This document shows positions 1 through 6,289 of a stretch of DNA of 13,716 nucleotides, one piece after another. This DNA comes from an uncultured Bacillus sp. (GTDB lineage: Bacteria > Bacillota > Bacilli > Bacillales > Cytobacillaceae): positions 1 to 13,716 of the forward strand of contig CALCRD010000370.1 in the NCBI GenBank assembly GCA_937894355.1, read 5' to 3'. Below the pieces are notes generated by a model. It was not told the DNA's origin, searched no databases, and saw only the letters and a program-made list of their open reading frames with translations. A program made the translations under genes and the position numbers. The first letter of the stretch is position 1. The number at the start of each line of letters is the position of its first letter.

Positions 1-499
1 ATTAAAGAAAGTACCTAGAATGGATTTAGTTCAGTTAATTTCATATGGAAAGGGGCTAAGATGGAGTACACAAACGTAGTCATAGTAAATTCTTGTGGAT
101 GTACCATTTAATTTTCGTGTAAGTATCGCAAAAAATTATTATTGGTTATTGAGAAGAAATTAAAGCAATTTTCACAGAGAGTAGTCAACGATATAGTTTT
201 TCTATAATAGAAATGGAGATTGACAAAGACCATATCCATCTATCAGTTGAAAGTGAACCAAAGGTAAGTGTTTTAGAAATAGTAAGATGGTTAAAACAAA
301 TTTCAATTTATGAATTATGGCAAAAACACTCTGTAGAATTAAAAAGACATTTTTGGAAAGAACGAACCTTTTGAAGTGATGGATATTTCGCTTGTACGAT
401 AGGGAATGTAGGTGAGGGAATTATTAGAAAATATATACAAGAACAAGGTTGAAAGGTTTACATCCCACTACCCTAAAGGGCTAGGGGTTTTCGCCCAAT
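1..499 (+). mobile_element. Degenerate IS200/IS605-family insertion sequence, left edge not resolved
   Basis: The stretch holds a broken IS200-type transposase (61-452) followed at 453-496 by a GC-richer segment with a small hairpin (CCTAAAGGGCTAGG near 472-485). A subterminal hairpin just after tnpA is typical of IS200/IS605 right ends, which carry hairpins instead of terminal inverted repeats. The right boundary is placed near 496-500 because a reading frame homologous to NERD-family proteins resumes there. The left boundary is uncertain: bases 1-60 show no recognisable gene and may be the left end. No tnpB or accessory gene is present. Confidence 0.6.
61..452 (+). pseudogene. tnpA: IS200-type Y1 (HUH) transposase TnpA, inactivated
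   Basis: TnpA of this family is a small single-strand-specific transposase using an HUH motif and one catalytic tyrosine. An ATG at 61 behind AAAGGGG opens a frame that hits TAA at 109, after which the family-like FSCKYRKK continues. The frame then shifts around 145-155. In the second frame, read from about 153, IIEMEIDKDHIHLSVE carries the HUH motif (His-Ile-His, 231-239). Further on, SDGYF and RKYIQEQ carry conserved family features including the likely catalytic Tyr. A TGA at 372 replaces what is normally a Trp before SDGYF, and another TGA at 450 looks like the natural end. At least two stops plus a frameshift make it non-functional. About 130 residues is the usual family length, so little DNA was lost. 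Family assignment is firm; the subgroup is not. Confidence 0.75.
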
Positions 500-1042
500 A
501 TTATAAATGTCCTTCAGAAAATAGCCATTTTCGACAGAATGTACCCAACCGATTGCATTTCAGTTAAAGAAATGAAAAAAGTTGGCAAGGTTCTTCTTAA
601 AAAGGATACTCCTCTTGATAAAGATATTCTTAGTTATTTTAAAATACCAAAGGGAGATACTCTTACAGGCGTGACTTGTCCCCCTTGTCTTCACAGCCCA
701 ATGGAGCACACCTATGGTACATGGAAATGCCCCGTGTGCCACCACAAATCAAAAACTGCTCACGAGCAAAAATTGCTGGATTATTTTCTGATTATCAATA
801 ATTCTATTTCTAACAAACAATTTAGAGCATTGACCCATCTAAATGATCGACAAGTTGCAAACCGAATCCTCAACTCCATGAACCTCCAACATCAGGGTAC
901 TAATAGAGGTCTCATCTACTACCCATCTAAAACACATGAACTTTCCGTCCTCCCAAAGCCCAAGAAAAGACTAATACAATCAATACAATCAAATTCAAAT
1001 TCCTTCAAGGAAAAAACAAAAGAGCCAGAGGCAACAACTTAG
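500..1042 (+). pseudogene. 3' fragment of a NERD (nuclease-related domain) family protein
   Basis: An ATG at 539 gives 167 residues, but codons just upstream (from about 500, reading NVLQKIAIFDR) continue the same family-like sequence in frame, so this ATG is internal. The fragment has a CPPC...CPVC zinc ribbon (Cys47, 50, 64, 67 from the ATG), then a segment ending near GTNRGLIYYP that matches my memory of the C-terminal half of Bacillus NERD-domain proteins. The N-terminal NERD nuclease-like domain is missing and is replaced by the IS relic immediately upstream; the lost 5' half may lie left of the window. No ribosome binding site precedes the ATG. The stop at 1040-1042 overlaps the stop of the convergent gene. 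A free-standing zinc-ribbon protein is possible but less likely. NERD function is poorly understood. Confidence 0.65.
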
Positions 1043-1392
1043 CCTCCGACTCGAGTAGTTTTAAAACGATATTTCTTTATCAATTCAGCTAATCCCGCTT
1101 CATCCCCTGCCAAAAAGCGGACATGAACAGCATTAACTTTAATAACTTTGGTGAATGAAATCTCCTCTTCACTTAAAATCTGACCTTCCCAGCCATCACC
1201 AACAAAGACTGCAAGAAATCCATCAGATTCCGGTTCAGCATTTGTTTTAGCATTAGCAATAGCATTAGCACTATCAATAACACTAGCGGTCTGACGACGT
1301 TTTCCACCTAGCTCTTCAAAATAGATTTCTAAAGACCGTCGATTAATTCCACGAAATTCTAGCTCTCGACTAATCATATTCCTTGCAACCAC
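1039..1392 (-). CDS. MoaD-partner protein of unknown function with a Gly-Gly C-terminus
   Basis: Second gene of a minus-strand pair. I chose GTG at 1392 because it lies 5 nt after a GGAGG that overlaps the end of the upstream gene, which suggests translational coupling; ATG at 1377 is an alternative. A longer frame back to 1485 only overlaps the MoaD-like gene. The product is about 118 residues: an N-terminal segment (ISRELEFRGINRRSLEIYF), an Asn/Ala-rich low-complexity stretch (ANAIANAKTNAE), then a conserved-looking part with VFVGDGWEGQILSEEE, AVHVRFLAGDEAG and a C-terminal KTTRVGG. From memory it resembles the C-terminal domain found in some MoaD-related proteins (DUF1952-type), which would make the pair a split version of one polypeptide; I cannot confirm this. 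A terminal Gly-Gly is also the hallmark of ubiquitin-like modifiers. Its role is unknown. Confidence 0.7.
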   Translation of the reverse strand: MVARNMISRELEFRGINRRSLEIYFEELGGKRRQTASVIDSANAIANAKTNAEPESDGFLAVFVGDGWEGQILSEEEISFTKVIKVNAVHVRFLAGDEAGLAELIKKYRFKTTRVGG

Positions 1393-1393
1393 C

Positions 1394-1666
1394 TTAGCCT
1401 CCTGCAACCGGAGGGAATAGGGCAAACTGGTCAGTTTCCTTGACGCCAGTTTCCAAACCATCAGCATGAATAATATTTTTCCCATTCAAATAAACGTGAA
1501 CAAAAGGTTTGAGCTTCTTTTCTTCGGTAAAGATTTCGTCGTTTAAGTCTGGATACATGGCAATCATACTATCCAATACATCAATTACCCGATTTCCTTT
1601 TGGTTGAACTTCAACCGAAACTCCGCCACAAATTTCCCGGAGATTTGCAAATACCCGCACCTGCAT
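1394..1666 (-). CDS. MoaD/ThiS-family ubiquitin-like sulfur carrier
   Basis: 90 residues, normal for MoaD. It begins MQVRVFANLREICGG, a typical first beta strand, has the VIDVLDSMIAMYP helix, the VHVYLNGKNI strand, and ends DQFALFPPVAGG. The C-terminal Gly-Gly is the site that is adenylated and thiocarboxylated in MoaD and ThiS. Known family roles are sulfur donation for molybdopterin or thiamin synthesis, or ubiquitin-like modification. No MoaE, MoeB or aldehyde ferredoxin oxidoreductase gene is visible next to it, so the acceptor pathway is open and I do not assign moaD. ATG at 1666 follows GAGAGGGG by about 8 nt, and a sigma-A-like promoter lies at 1694-1722. The last Gly codons and stop (GGAGGCTAA) also supply the ribosome binding site of the next gene. 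Confidence 0.85.
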   Translation of the reverse strand: MQVRVFANLREICGGVSVEVQPKGNRVIDVLDSMIAMYPDLNDEIFTEEKKLKPFVHVYLNGKNIIHADGLETGVKETDQFALFPPVAGG

Positions 1667-1693
1667 AAGAATCGCCCCTCTCTATCTAATTCC

Positions 1694-1722
1694 ATAGTAA
1701 GGTCTGGAGGGCTTATTGTCAC
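1694..1722 (-). promoter_or_regulatory. Sigma-A-like promoter of the MoaD-like operon
   Basis: On the minus strand GTGACA (1722-1717) and TACTAT (1699-1694) are separated by exactly 17 nt. They match 5 of 6 and 4 of 6 consensus positions. The start of transcription would fall about 20 nt before the ATG at 1666, leaving room for the GAGAGGGG ribosome binding site. Inferred from sequence only. Confidence 0.5.
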
Positions 1723-1859
1723 CATTTTTAGATGCTATGCGTCAGGATTCTGAAATAGCTCTCATAGCTTATCGATTTTCATAGGAATATGTAAAATTTA
1801 ACCTTGCATCCAAACATGTTCCGGCAGCAATGCGAAAATTCTCTAACGAATATGTTAAA

Positions 1860-1902
1860 GTTATCTCATAGCAATTTCACAACGAGTTACACTTGAGATA
1901 AC
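1860..1902. promoter_or_regulatory. Dyad upstream of the lactonase gene, possible operator
   Basis: GTTATCTCA (1860-1868) and TGAGATAAC (1894-1902) form a perfect 9-bp inverted repeat separated by 25 nt, 31 nt before the lactonase ATG. The arm centres are 34 nt apart, a little over three helical turns. It could be a regulator site or a 5'-leader stem. I saw no clear promoter around it. Confidence 0.35.
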
Positions 1903-1933
1903 ATCTATTTTCATTAAAAAGGGGGCTTCCCAA

Positions 1934-2998
1934 ATGGCGAACAACGGGAAATTTACTGGTTATGTTGGGACGTATACGAAGGGTGCAAGTGAAGGAATTT
2001 ATTCATTTACATTAGACATTCGGGCAAAAAAAATTTCTGAGGTGAGGATTGCTGCTAAAATTGACAATCCAACCTATCTGACTATAAGCAACAATCAGCA
2101 ATATCTTTATTCTGTAGCTAAAGTAGACGACCTAGGTGGGGTAATTGCCTACGTGGTCAATGGGCAAGGTGAGCTACAAGAAATAAATCGACAATTGACT
2201 GAGGGTGCTCCGCCTTGTCATGTAAGTGTGGATGCAGAAAATCACTATCTGCTATCGGCAAATTATCATAAAGGGACAATGGATGCCTATTCCCTCCAAG
2301 ATAACGATGGTGGAATCGCACCAAAGCCTTCCACAGCCAAGCATCAAGGTTCTGGGCCCGATAAGCGTCAGGAAAAGGCTCATACTCATTACGCTGGATT
2401 CACGCCAGATGAGAAATATATTGTCGCTATCGATTTAGGGATTGATAAGCTGATTACCTATGAAATTTCCGCACAGGGAACATTGAGCGAAGTCGCCCGA
2501 TTGGATATTAAACCGGGGAGTGGTCCGAGACATCTGGCCTTCCATCCAAACGGTTATATCGCCTATTGCTTAACTGAGTTTAGTTCTGAAGTTTTATCCC
2601 TGCAATACAACGCGGAAACTGGCAGCTTTACGGAAATCCAAACAATTTCCACCCTTCCGACCAACTTTACCGAAAACAATCAAGGGAGCGCCATCCACCT
2701 CTCCGCTGATGGACGATTTTTATACGCAGGAAATCGTGGACACAATAGTATTGCCGTATTTTCCGTAAATCAAGAAACCTGGCAACTTGACTTTATAGAA
2801 CACACCTCAACCGAAGGAAACTGGCCACGAGATTTCGTGCTAGATCCTAGTGAAGCGTTTATTGTGGCTGCAAACCAGGAATCGAGCAATCTGGTTTTAT
2901 TTTCTAGAGATGCGACCACCGGGAGATTGGCGCTAGAACAAATAGATATCGCCATTCCTGATCCAGTTTGCATCAAATTTTCCCAAAAGAAGGGGTGA
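1934..2998 (+). CDS. pgl: 6-phosphogluconolactonase, seven-bladed beta-propeller (YkgB type)
   Basis: Hydrolyses 6-phosphogluconolactone to 6-phosphogluconate, the second step of the oxidative pentose phosphate pathway, in the cytosol. The 354-residue protein matches B. subtilis YkgB/Pgl almost along its whole length: GYVGTYTKGASEGIYSF at the start, APPCHVSVD, LLSANYHKGT, EKAHTHYAGFTPDEKY, GSGPRHLAFHPNGY, GSAIHLSADGRFLYAGNRGH and GNWPRDFVLDPSEAFIVAAN. These recurring strands are the propeller blades; the conserved His, Arg and Glu residues of the lactonase family are present. ATG at 1934 follows GGGGG by about 7 nt. It stands alone, divergent from the MoaD-like operon, and no zwf or gnd is nearby. 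It is complete, without signal peptide. This is the DevB-unrelated propeller type of lactonase. Confidence 0.93.
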   Translation: MANNGKFTGYVGTYTKGASEGIYSFTLDIRAKKISEVRIAAKIDNPTYLTISNNQQYLYSVAKVDDLGGVIAYVVNGQGELQEINRQLTEGAPPCHVSVDAENHYLLSANYHKGTMDAYSLQDNDGGIAPKPSTAKHQGSGPDKRQEKAHTHYAGFTPDEKYIVAIDLGIDKLITYEISAQGTLSEVARLDIKPGSGPRHLAFHPNGYIAYCLTEFSSEVLSLQYNAETGSFTEIQTISTLPTNFTENNQGSAIHLSADGRFLYAGNRGHNSIAVFSVNQETWQLDFIEHTSTEGNWPRDFVLDPSEAFIVAANQESSNLVLFSRDATTGRLALEQIDIAIPDPVCIKFSQKKG

Positions 2999-3297
2999 AA
3001 ATCTTCACAACTTCCACATAAGTTCACCATAAGTTCTACATAGATGTTTATTACTATTAAGACATGGAAAAACAAGTGGTTGAGAGCTGGTAGAGACACT
3101 TGCTTTTCAGCGCTTGATTTTTAATTAACAATTGGCTTCATATAGTGGGGTTCGGAAAAGCCTCATTGGGGAAAATCGAAACTTTAAGGGACCTCGATTT
3201 TCTAAGCTTAGTGCGATGCGGGATCAACCATTCCAAAAGCCTAAGGTGTTTCTGTTAGTTTTAACGGTTAATTTTTTTAAAACCTCTCTAACTCTCT
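2999..3297. other. Gene-free spacer after the lactonase gene
   Basis: I see no supported gene. A 61-codon frame at 3132-3317 runs into a terminator stem and has no ribosome binding site or recognisable content. There are two weak stems: CAAGTG (3073-3078) with CACTTG (3097-3102), and GAAAATCGA (3171-3179) with TCGATTTTC (3194-3202). Neither has a clear T run. The strong terminator at 3298-3328 suggests that something on the plus strand is transcribed through here, either lactonase read-through or an uncharacterised RNA. Confidence 0.45.
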
Positions 3298-3328
3298 GGC
3301 TGGCCACAAATGGTTAGCCTCTTTTTTT
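3298..3328 (+). terminator. Rho-independent terminator, plus strand
   Basis: GGCTGGCCA (3298-3306) pairs with TGGTTAGCC (3311-3319) as a 9-bp stem including two G-U pairs. The loop is CAAA, followed directly by TCTTTTTTT. The nearest upstream plus-strand gene ends 300 nt away (lactonase, 2998). Confidence 0.8.
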
Positions 3329-3339
3329 GCTTGTTTTAG

Positions 3340-3410
3340 GCTGTGTTAAACATGGCAGGTGATTTCGCTCCAGGCACTCTTCGTGGAACCTTAGGGCTCA
3401 CCAGGATTAT
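3340..3410 (+). repeat. Possible relic of a dispersed Bacillaceae intergenic repeat
   Basis: The segment with GGCTGTGTTAAAC, GATTTCGCTCCAGGCACT and CTTCGTGG resembles, from memory, a GC-richer sequence scattered between genes in many Bacillaceae genomes (the GCTCCAGGCACTTCG-type repeat). It is more GC-rich than its surroundings and codes for nothing obvious. No second copy is in this window, so the call rests on recall. Confidence 0.3.
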
Positions 3411-3512
3411 TGGGATTCATCCATATTGGTGAGGGGATGAAGTTGGGCATCCAACCTGAAAATAGACTTAAAAATTCCGCTTAAATCGTGATTAGCATAA
3501 AAAAGCCCTTCA

Positions 3513-3566
3513 ATAGACGGAGAAATTCCTCCTATTGGATAAAAAACGTAAAAAAGGAGGATTTTG
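3513..3566. repeat. Stem-loop with GGAGG arms beside the MITE-like element
   Basis: AAATTCCTCC near 3526-3535 and GGAGGATTTT near 3556-3565 are inverted with one mismatch around a loop of about 20 nt of A-rich sequence. It sits just left of the MITE-like element. A CGGAGAAATTCC motif here and AAGCGGAGATTT-type motifs (read on the minus strand near 3473-3485, 3757-3769 and 3809-3821) suggest a cluster of related short repeats into which the element inserted. Confidence 0.35.
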
Positions 3567-3572
3567 CTTGGC

Positions 3573-3769
3573 ATAAGCGAAAAAATGAGACTGTCGATTA
3601 ACTATGCAAGCGAAATTCAGCAACCCCAATTTAATGAAATCGTGACCAAATATTTGCTTTTAAAGCTACTTTTTACAGCTTTTTATTTCTTTTTAAGCAA
3701 AAAATAGTTGGAATCTTCGTTTTCCAAAAGGTTAAATGAGTTAATCGACAGTCTCAAATCTCCGCTTAT
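3573..3769. mobile_element. MITE-like element with long terminal inverted repeats, no coding capacity
   Basis: TGAGACTGTCGATTAACT (3586-3603) and its exact reverse complement (3739-3756) are 18-bp perfect inverted ends of a 171-bp segment. The symmetry continues outward at the same 6-nt spacing to ATAAGCG (3573-3579) and CGCTTAT (3763-3769), giving 31-bp arms over 197 bp. Inside, TTTGCTTTTAAAG (3653-3665) and CTTTTTAAGCAAA (3689-3701) form a second stem with 11 of 13 matches, so the whole unit folds as one long hairpin. It has no open frame. Size, symmetry and lack of genes fit a non-autonomous element moved by an IS transposase in trans. No clear target duplication was found and the parent IS is not in the window. 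Confidence 0.6.
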
Positions 3770-3893
3770 TTCCCCCGAAACGAGCTCTATTTAGCATTTA
3801 ACCGGAAAATCTCCGCTTCTGCTGGTTCTTAAATTAGAACAAGACTTCGTCAGTGAATTTAAAATCAACTTTTAACATTACCACAGCCAACAA

Positions 3894-3917
3894 AAAAAGG
3901 CCCCGGGAGGCCTTTTT
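3894..3917 (-). terminator. Terminator of htrA, symmetric
   Basis: AAAAAGGCC (3894-3902) and GGCCTTTTT (3909-3917) form a perfect 9-bp stem around a 6-nt loop, with an A run on one side and a T run on the other, so it can act in both directions. It starts 7 nt beyond the htrA stop. Confidence 0.88.
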
Positions 3918-3923
3918 AGTTTG

Positions 3924-5180
3924 TCAATTATTCGTTGCCGTGCTTGTTAAGGTTAGTTCAATTGTTTTGAGTTGACCTTTTTTATAGACTTTCACGGTTA
4001 CTTTGTCTCCGACTTTTAGTTTTGCGTACAGATAGCTTCTTAAGTCGTTGGAGTTTTCCACTTTTTGGTTATTGATGGAAACGATGACATCTTGAACTTC
4101 GACTCCGGCTTTGGCGGCACCGGAATTAGGGTCAATTTCCATGACGATGGCTCCAGAAGTTACGCTGTTCGGAAGGTCCTTTGGTATATAATTTTGCGGA
4201 ATCTCGCTAACGTTGGCTAGACTGACTCCGAGATATGGGCGATCAAATTTTCCCTTTTGAATAATTTCATTAACGATTGGTAACAGATCATTACTTGGAA
4301 TGGCGAATCCGATTCCCTCCACTCCATTTTCGGAAATTTTTAGGCTGTTGATTCCAATAACCTGGCCTGCTGAATTTATGAGTGCACCACCGCTGTTTCC
4401 TGGGTTTATTGCCGCATCCGTTTGGATGACATTCATCGTCCATCTGCCGGCCGAGGTCGAAACATCAATACTTCTATTAATGGCACTAACGATTCCCTGG
4501 GTTACCGTACGCTGAAATTCAATGCCCAGCGGGTTCCCAATTGCGACCACTTGATCACCTGGTCGTAATATTGAAGAATCACCAAAATCAATCACGGAGA
4601 CATCGTATTTTGCAGCAATTTTTACCACCGCTAAGTCAGAAAGGACATCGGCTCCAACTAGTTCTGCAGTGGCCTTTTCACCGTTATAGAGGGAGACTTC
4701 AATCGTTTTTGCTCCTTCGATGACGTGATTATTGGTGACGATAAAAGTTGCATCTTTGGTTTTTTTGATGACTACACCTGATCCAGAACCTGTTTCAACG
4801 TTGCCGCCGCCGCGAATATTTTGTGAAAAATAATTATTTTGTTGTTGAATATTACCAATTCCCACGATTGCCTTTGAAGCCGATTCGATTATATCAGCCA
4901 ATGAATTTGTATTGGATTGTGTGGATGTCTTGGTAACAATTGGAGCGTCCTTGGTAGAATTTATTTGCCCTGTTGTCCCTCTAACTTCTTCCTGGATTGC
5001 TTTCAGATATATGTTTTCGAAGAAATCTACATGTGGAATGGCCACAAGGGTCAATGCAGAACCAACTATCCCTGCTGTAATGGTTAAAAACACAGTTTTT
5101 AAGAAGGATTTTTGCGGTTTTATTTGGGAAGCAGGCTCTTGTTGAGGTATTTCGTTGTTAGTTTCATTTATCTCAATCAT
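3924..5180 (-). CDS. htrA: Membrane-anchored HtrA/DegP-type serine protease
   Basis: Surface quality-control protease that degrades or refolds misfolded exported proteins. The 418 residues comprise a cytosolic N-terminus, one membrane helix (about 28-48), a low-complexity linker, a trypsin-like domain and a C-terminal PDZ domain (about 315-412) for peptide binding. The triad is visible: His152 in TNNHVIEG, Asp182 in SDLAVVKI, Ser263 in GNSGGAL. Length and order match HtrA, HtrB and YyxA of Bacillus, which I cannot tell apart here; the usual walRK-linked YyxA context is absent, so the symbol is generic. ATG at 5180 follows AAAGGAGAG by 6-7 nt. The gene stands alone and ends in its own terminator. 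In Bacillus such genes answer to the CssRS secretion-stress system, but I could not identify a CssR box or a clear promoter in the AT-rich leader. Confidence 0.92.
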   Translation of the reverse strand: MIEINETNNEIPQQEPASQIKPQKSFLKTVFLTITAGIVGSALTLVAIPHVDFFENIYLKAIQEEVRGTTGQINSTKDAPIVTKTSTQSNTNSLADIIESASKAIVGIGNIQQQNNYFSQNIRGGGNVETGSGSGVVIKKTKDATFIVTNNHVIEGAKTIEVSLYNGEKATAELVGADVLSDLAVVKIAAKYDVSVIDFGDSSILRPGDQVVAIGNPLGIEFQRTVTQGIVSAINRSIDVSTSAGRWTMNVIQTDAAINPGNSGGALINSAGQVIGINSLKISENGVEGIGFAIPSNDLLPIVNEIIQKGKFDRPYLGVSLANVSEIPQNYIPKDLPNSVTSGAIVMEIDPNSGAAKAGVEVQDVIVSINNQKVENSNDLRSYLYAKLKVGDKVTVKVYKKGQLKTIELTLTSTATNN

Positions 5181-5412
5181 CTTTAACTCTCCTTTCGTTT
5201 GTTAAAAATACGACCCTAGCAATTTTTCCTTGTTGTTTACTATTTCATCATAACCTTTGATTATGAACAAATTATTAACAAATTTTGACCAGTATAAAAA
5301 ACTTTTCTAAAGAAGATTTCAGCGAAATTCGATGTAGTTTTTTCAGTGTAATAACGCGTGGCTTTTTCTGGATTTAGTGATGAAACGCAGCGTTTATGGG
5401 TTCAAAAACCAC
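5181..5412. other. Leader region of htrA, no gene
   Basis: AT-rich spacer. On the minus strand it contains a small dyad, TCATAA and TTATGA, near 5249-5267, and a short palindrome AAACGCAGCGTTT near 5381-5393. Promoter-like hexamers exist but none has good spacing. The htrA promoter is probably here, yet I cannot place it. Confidence 0.35.
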
Positions 5413-5451
5413 AAAAAAAGAAAGCATCTCTTTTTTCAAAGAAATACTTTC
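5413..5451 (-). terminator. Terminator of the small membrane protein gene
   Basis: Read on the minus strand, GAAAGTATTTCTTT (5451-5438) pairs fully with AAAGAGATGCTTTC (5433-5420), with two G-U pairs and a 4-nt loop, followed by seven T residues (5419-5413). The G-U pairs stabilise it only in the minus-strand transcript, which sets the direction. Confidence 0.85.
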
Positions 5452-5498
5452 TTAAGACCTCTGTAGGTAGAGGATGATGTTAAATAATAAATATAAAA

Positions 5499-5690
5499 TT
5501 ATTGCCAGTGTGGTGTTTTTGCTAGCTCCAATAAGGCCCAAATAATGTTAAACATAAATAAACCTACTGTAAGTGGAATAGCAATTAAAACACTTTTCCC
5601 GTAATTGTGTTTAATCGCTGCCAAATAATACCCACTAAAAAACAACGTTAAACATGCAGCAAGCAACATAACTACCAAAACGATATACAT
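5499..5690 (-). CDS. Small two-helix membrane protein, function unknown
   Basis: 63 residues. It begins MYIVLVVMLLAACLTLFFSGYYLAAI, one membrane helix (about 2-24), then a short basic loop (KHNYGKS), a second helix (VLIAIPLTVGLFMFNIIWAL, about 34-53) and a short C-terminal tail. ATG at 5690 follows GGGAGA by about 10 nt, and the gene ends in a strong terminator, so it is a stand-alone transcription unit. Composition and codon use fit a real Bacillus gene. I do not recognise the family; two-helix proteins of this size include uncharacterised spore-former proteins and membrane-protein modulators, but nothing in the sequence decides. Confidence 0.65.
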   Translation of the reverse strand: MYIVLVVMLLAACLTLFFSGYYLAAIKHNYGKSVLIAIPLTVGLFMFNIIWALLELAKTPHWQ

Positions 5691-6156
5691 CTTGTAAATC
5701 TTCTCCCTTATAAAAAAGTATTTTTAAATATAAGTCCAAGGATATGCTGGAAAAAATGATTAGAAAAGAGCAAAATTTGTATCATGTTGTCCTGCCGTTA
5801 TATGTTTCTAAAAAATGTTTTCCTCATTCGACTTTCAAATCCATAATACCCGGTGATACTTAGAGGTAGTAATGGAACTGATTATTTCCATTGCCAATTA
5901 CCCCTACCCCTATTATAATACTTTTTTTAAAAATGGGTAGCAAAAATTATAAATTTTCAATTTTCTCGGCAATATCTTTTTTTAAATTCGACACATCTAT
6001 TTTGTTGAACTAATTGATTTAATATGCCATCTTTGATTATCTTGCAAATTCTTTATTATTTGGCGATATTTTCATATCAGTTTTTTTGCGTATTTCAATT
6101 GAATTCAGTGGCATAATAACACCAGGTAAACCATGTTAAACAATATGGGTTTCAGT
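5691..6156. other. AT-rich spacer without a supported gene
   Basis: Nothing convincing is encoded. A 35-codon frame starting near 5757 lacks a ribosome binding site. On the minus strand a stretch near 5945-6115 has short frames interrupted by stops (starting MPLNSIEIRKKTDMK) that could be a decayed small gene, but I recognise no family. A TATAAT at about 5915 lacks a partner -35 on either strand. Confidence 0.35.
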
Positions 6157-6241
6157 GATATTTCAAAGAATATTCATGGGAAACGTTTACCTACTCTCAT
6201 TTCATGAATATGGTTATACAATTAACTTATTTTGAAATATC
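6157..6241. promoter_or_regulatory. Three nested inverted repeats upstream of doxX
   Basis: The outer arms GATATTTCAAA (6157-6167) and TTTGAAATATC (6231-6241) are a perfect 11-bp inverted repeat. Inside lie ATATTCATG (6170-6178) and CATGAATAT (6203-6211), a perfect 9-bp pair. Inside these is the near-palindrome GGGAAACGTTTACC (6178-6191) with an AAACGTTT core. The set ends 48 nt before the doxX start. It may be operator sites for a dimeric repressor, a structured mRNA leader, or a tiny palindromic repeat. Confidence 0.5.
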
Positions 6242-6289
6242 AAGGTATGAATAGCATCATCTATTTTGACTGAAAGGTAGGGAACCTCA

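Noticed and set aside
1..1042. Defence island built on a NERD nuclease
   Set aside because: Only the C-terminal zinc-ribbon fragment remains and no other defence gene is nearby.
1393..1485. N-terminal extension of the MoaD-partner gene to 1485
   Set aside because: It lies wholly within the MoaD-like gene, lacks a ribosome binding site, and GGAGG near 1398-1402 fits GTG 1392.
1667..1933. Molybdenum-cofactor riboswitch before the MoaD-like gene
   Set aside because: No conserved core was recognised, and the promoter at 1694-1722 leaves a leader of only about 20 nt.
3132..3317. 61-codon plus-strand gene
   Set aside because: It runs through a terminator stem, has no ribosome binding site and no family resemblance.
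5757..5864. 35-codon frame MIRKEQNLYHVV... in the spacer before doxX
   Set aside because: No ribosome binding site, no recognisable motif, and short enough to arise by chance in AT-rich DNA.
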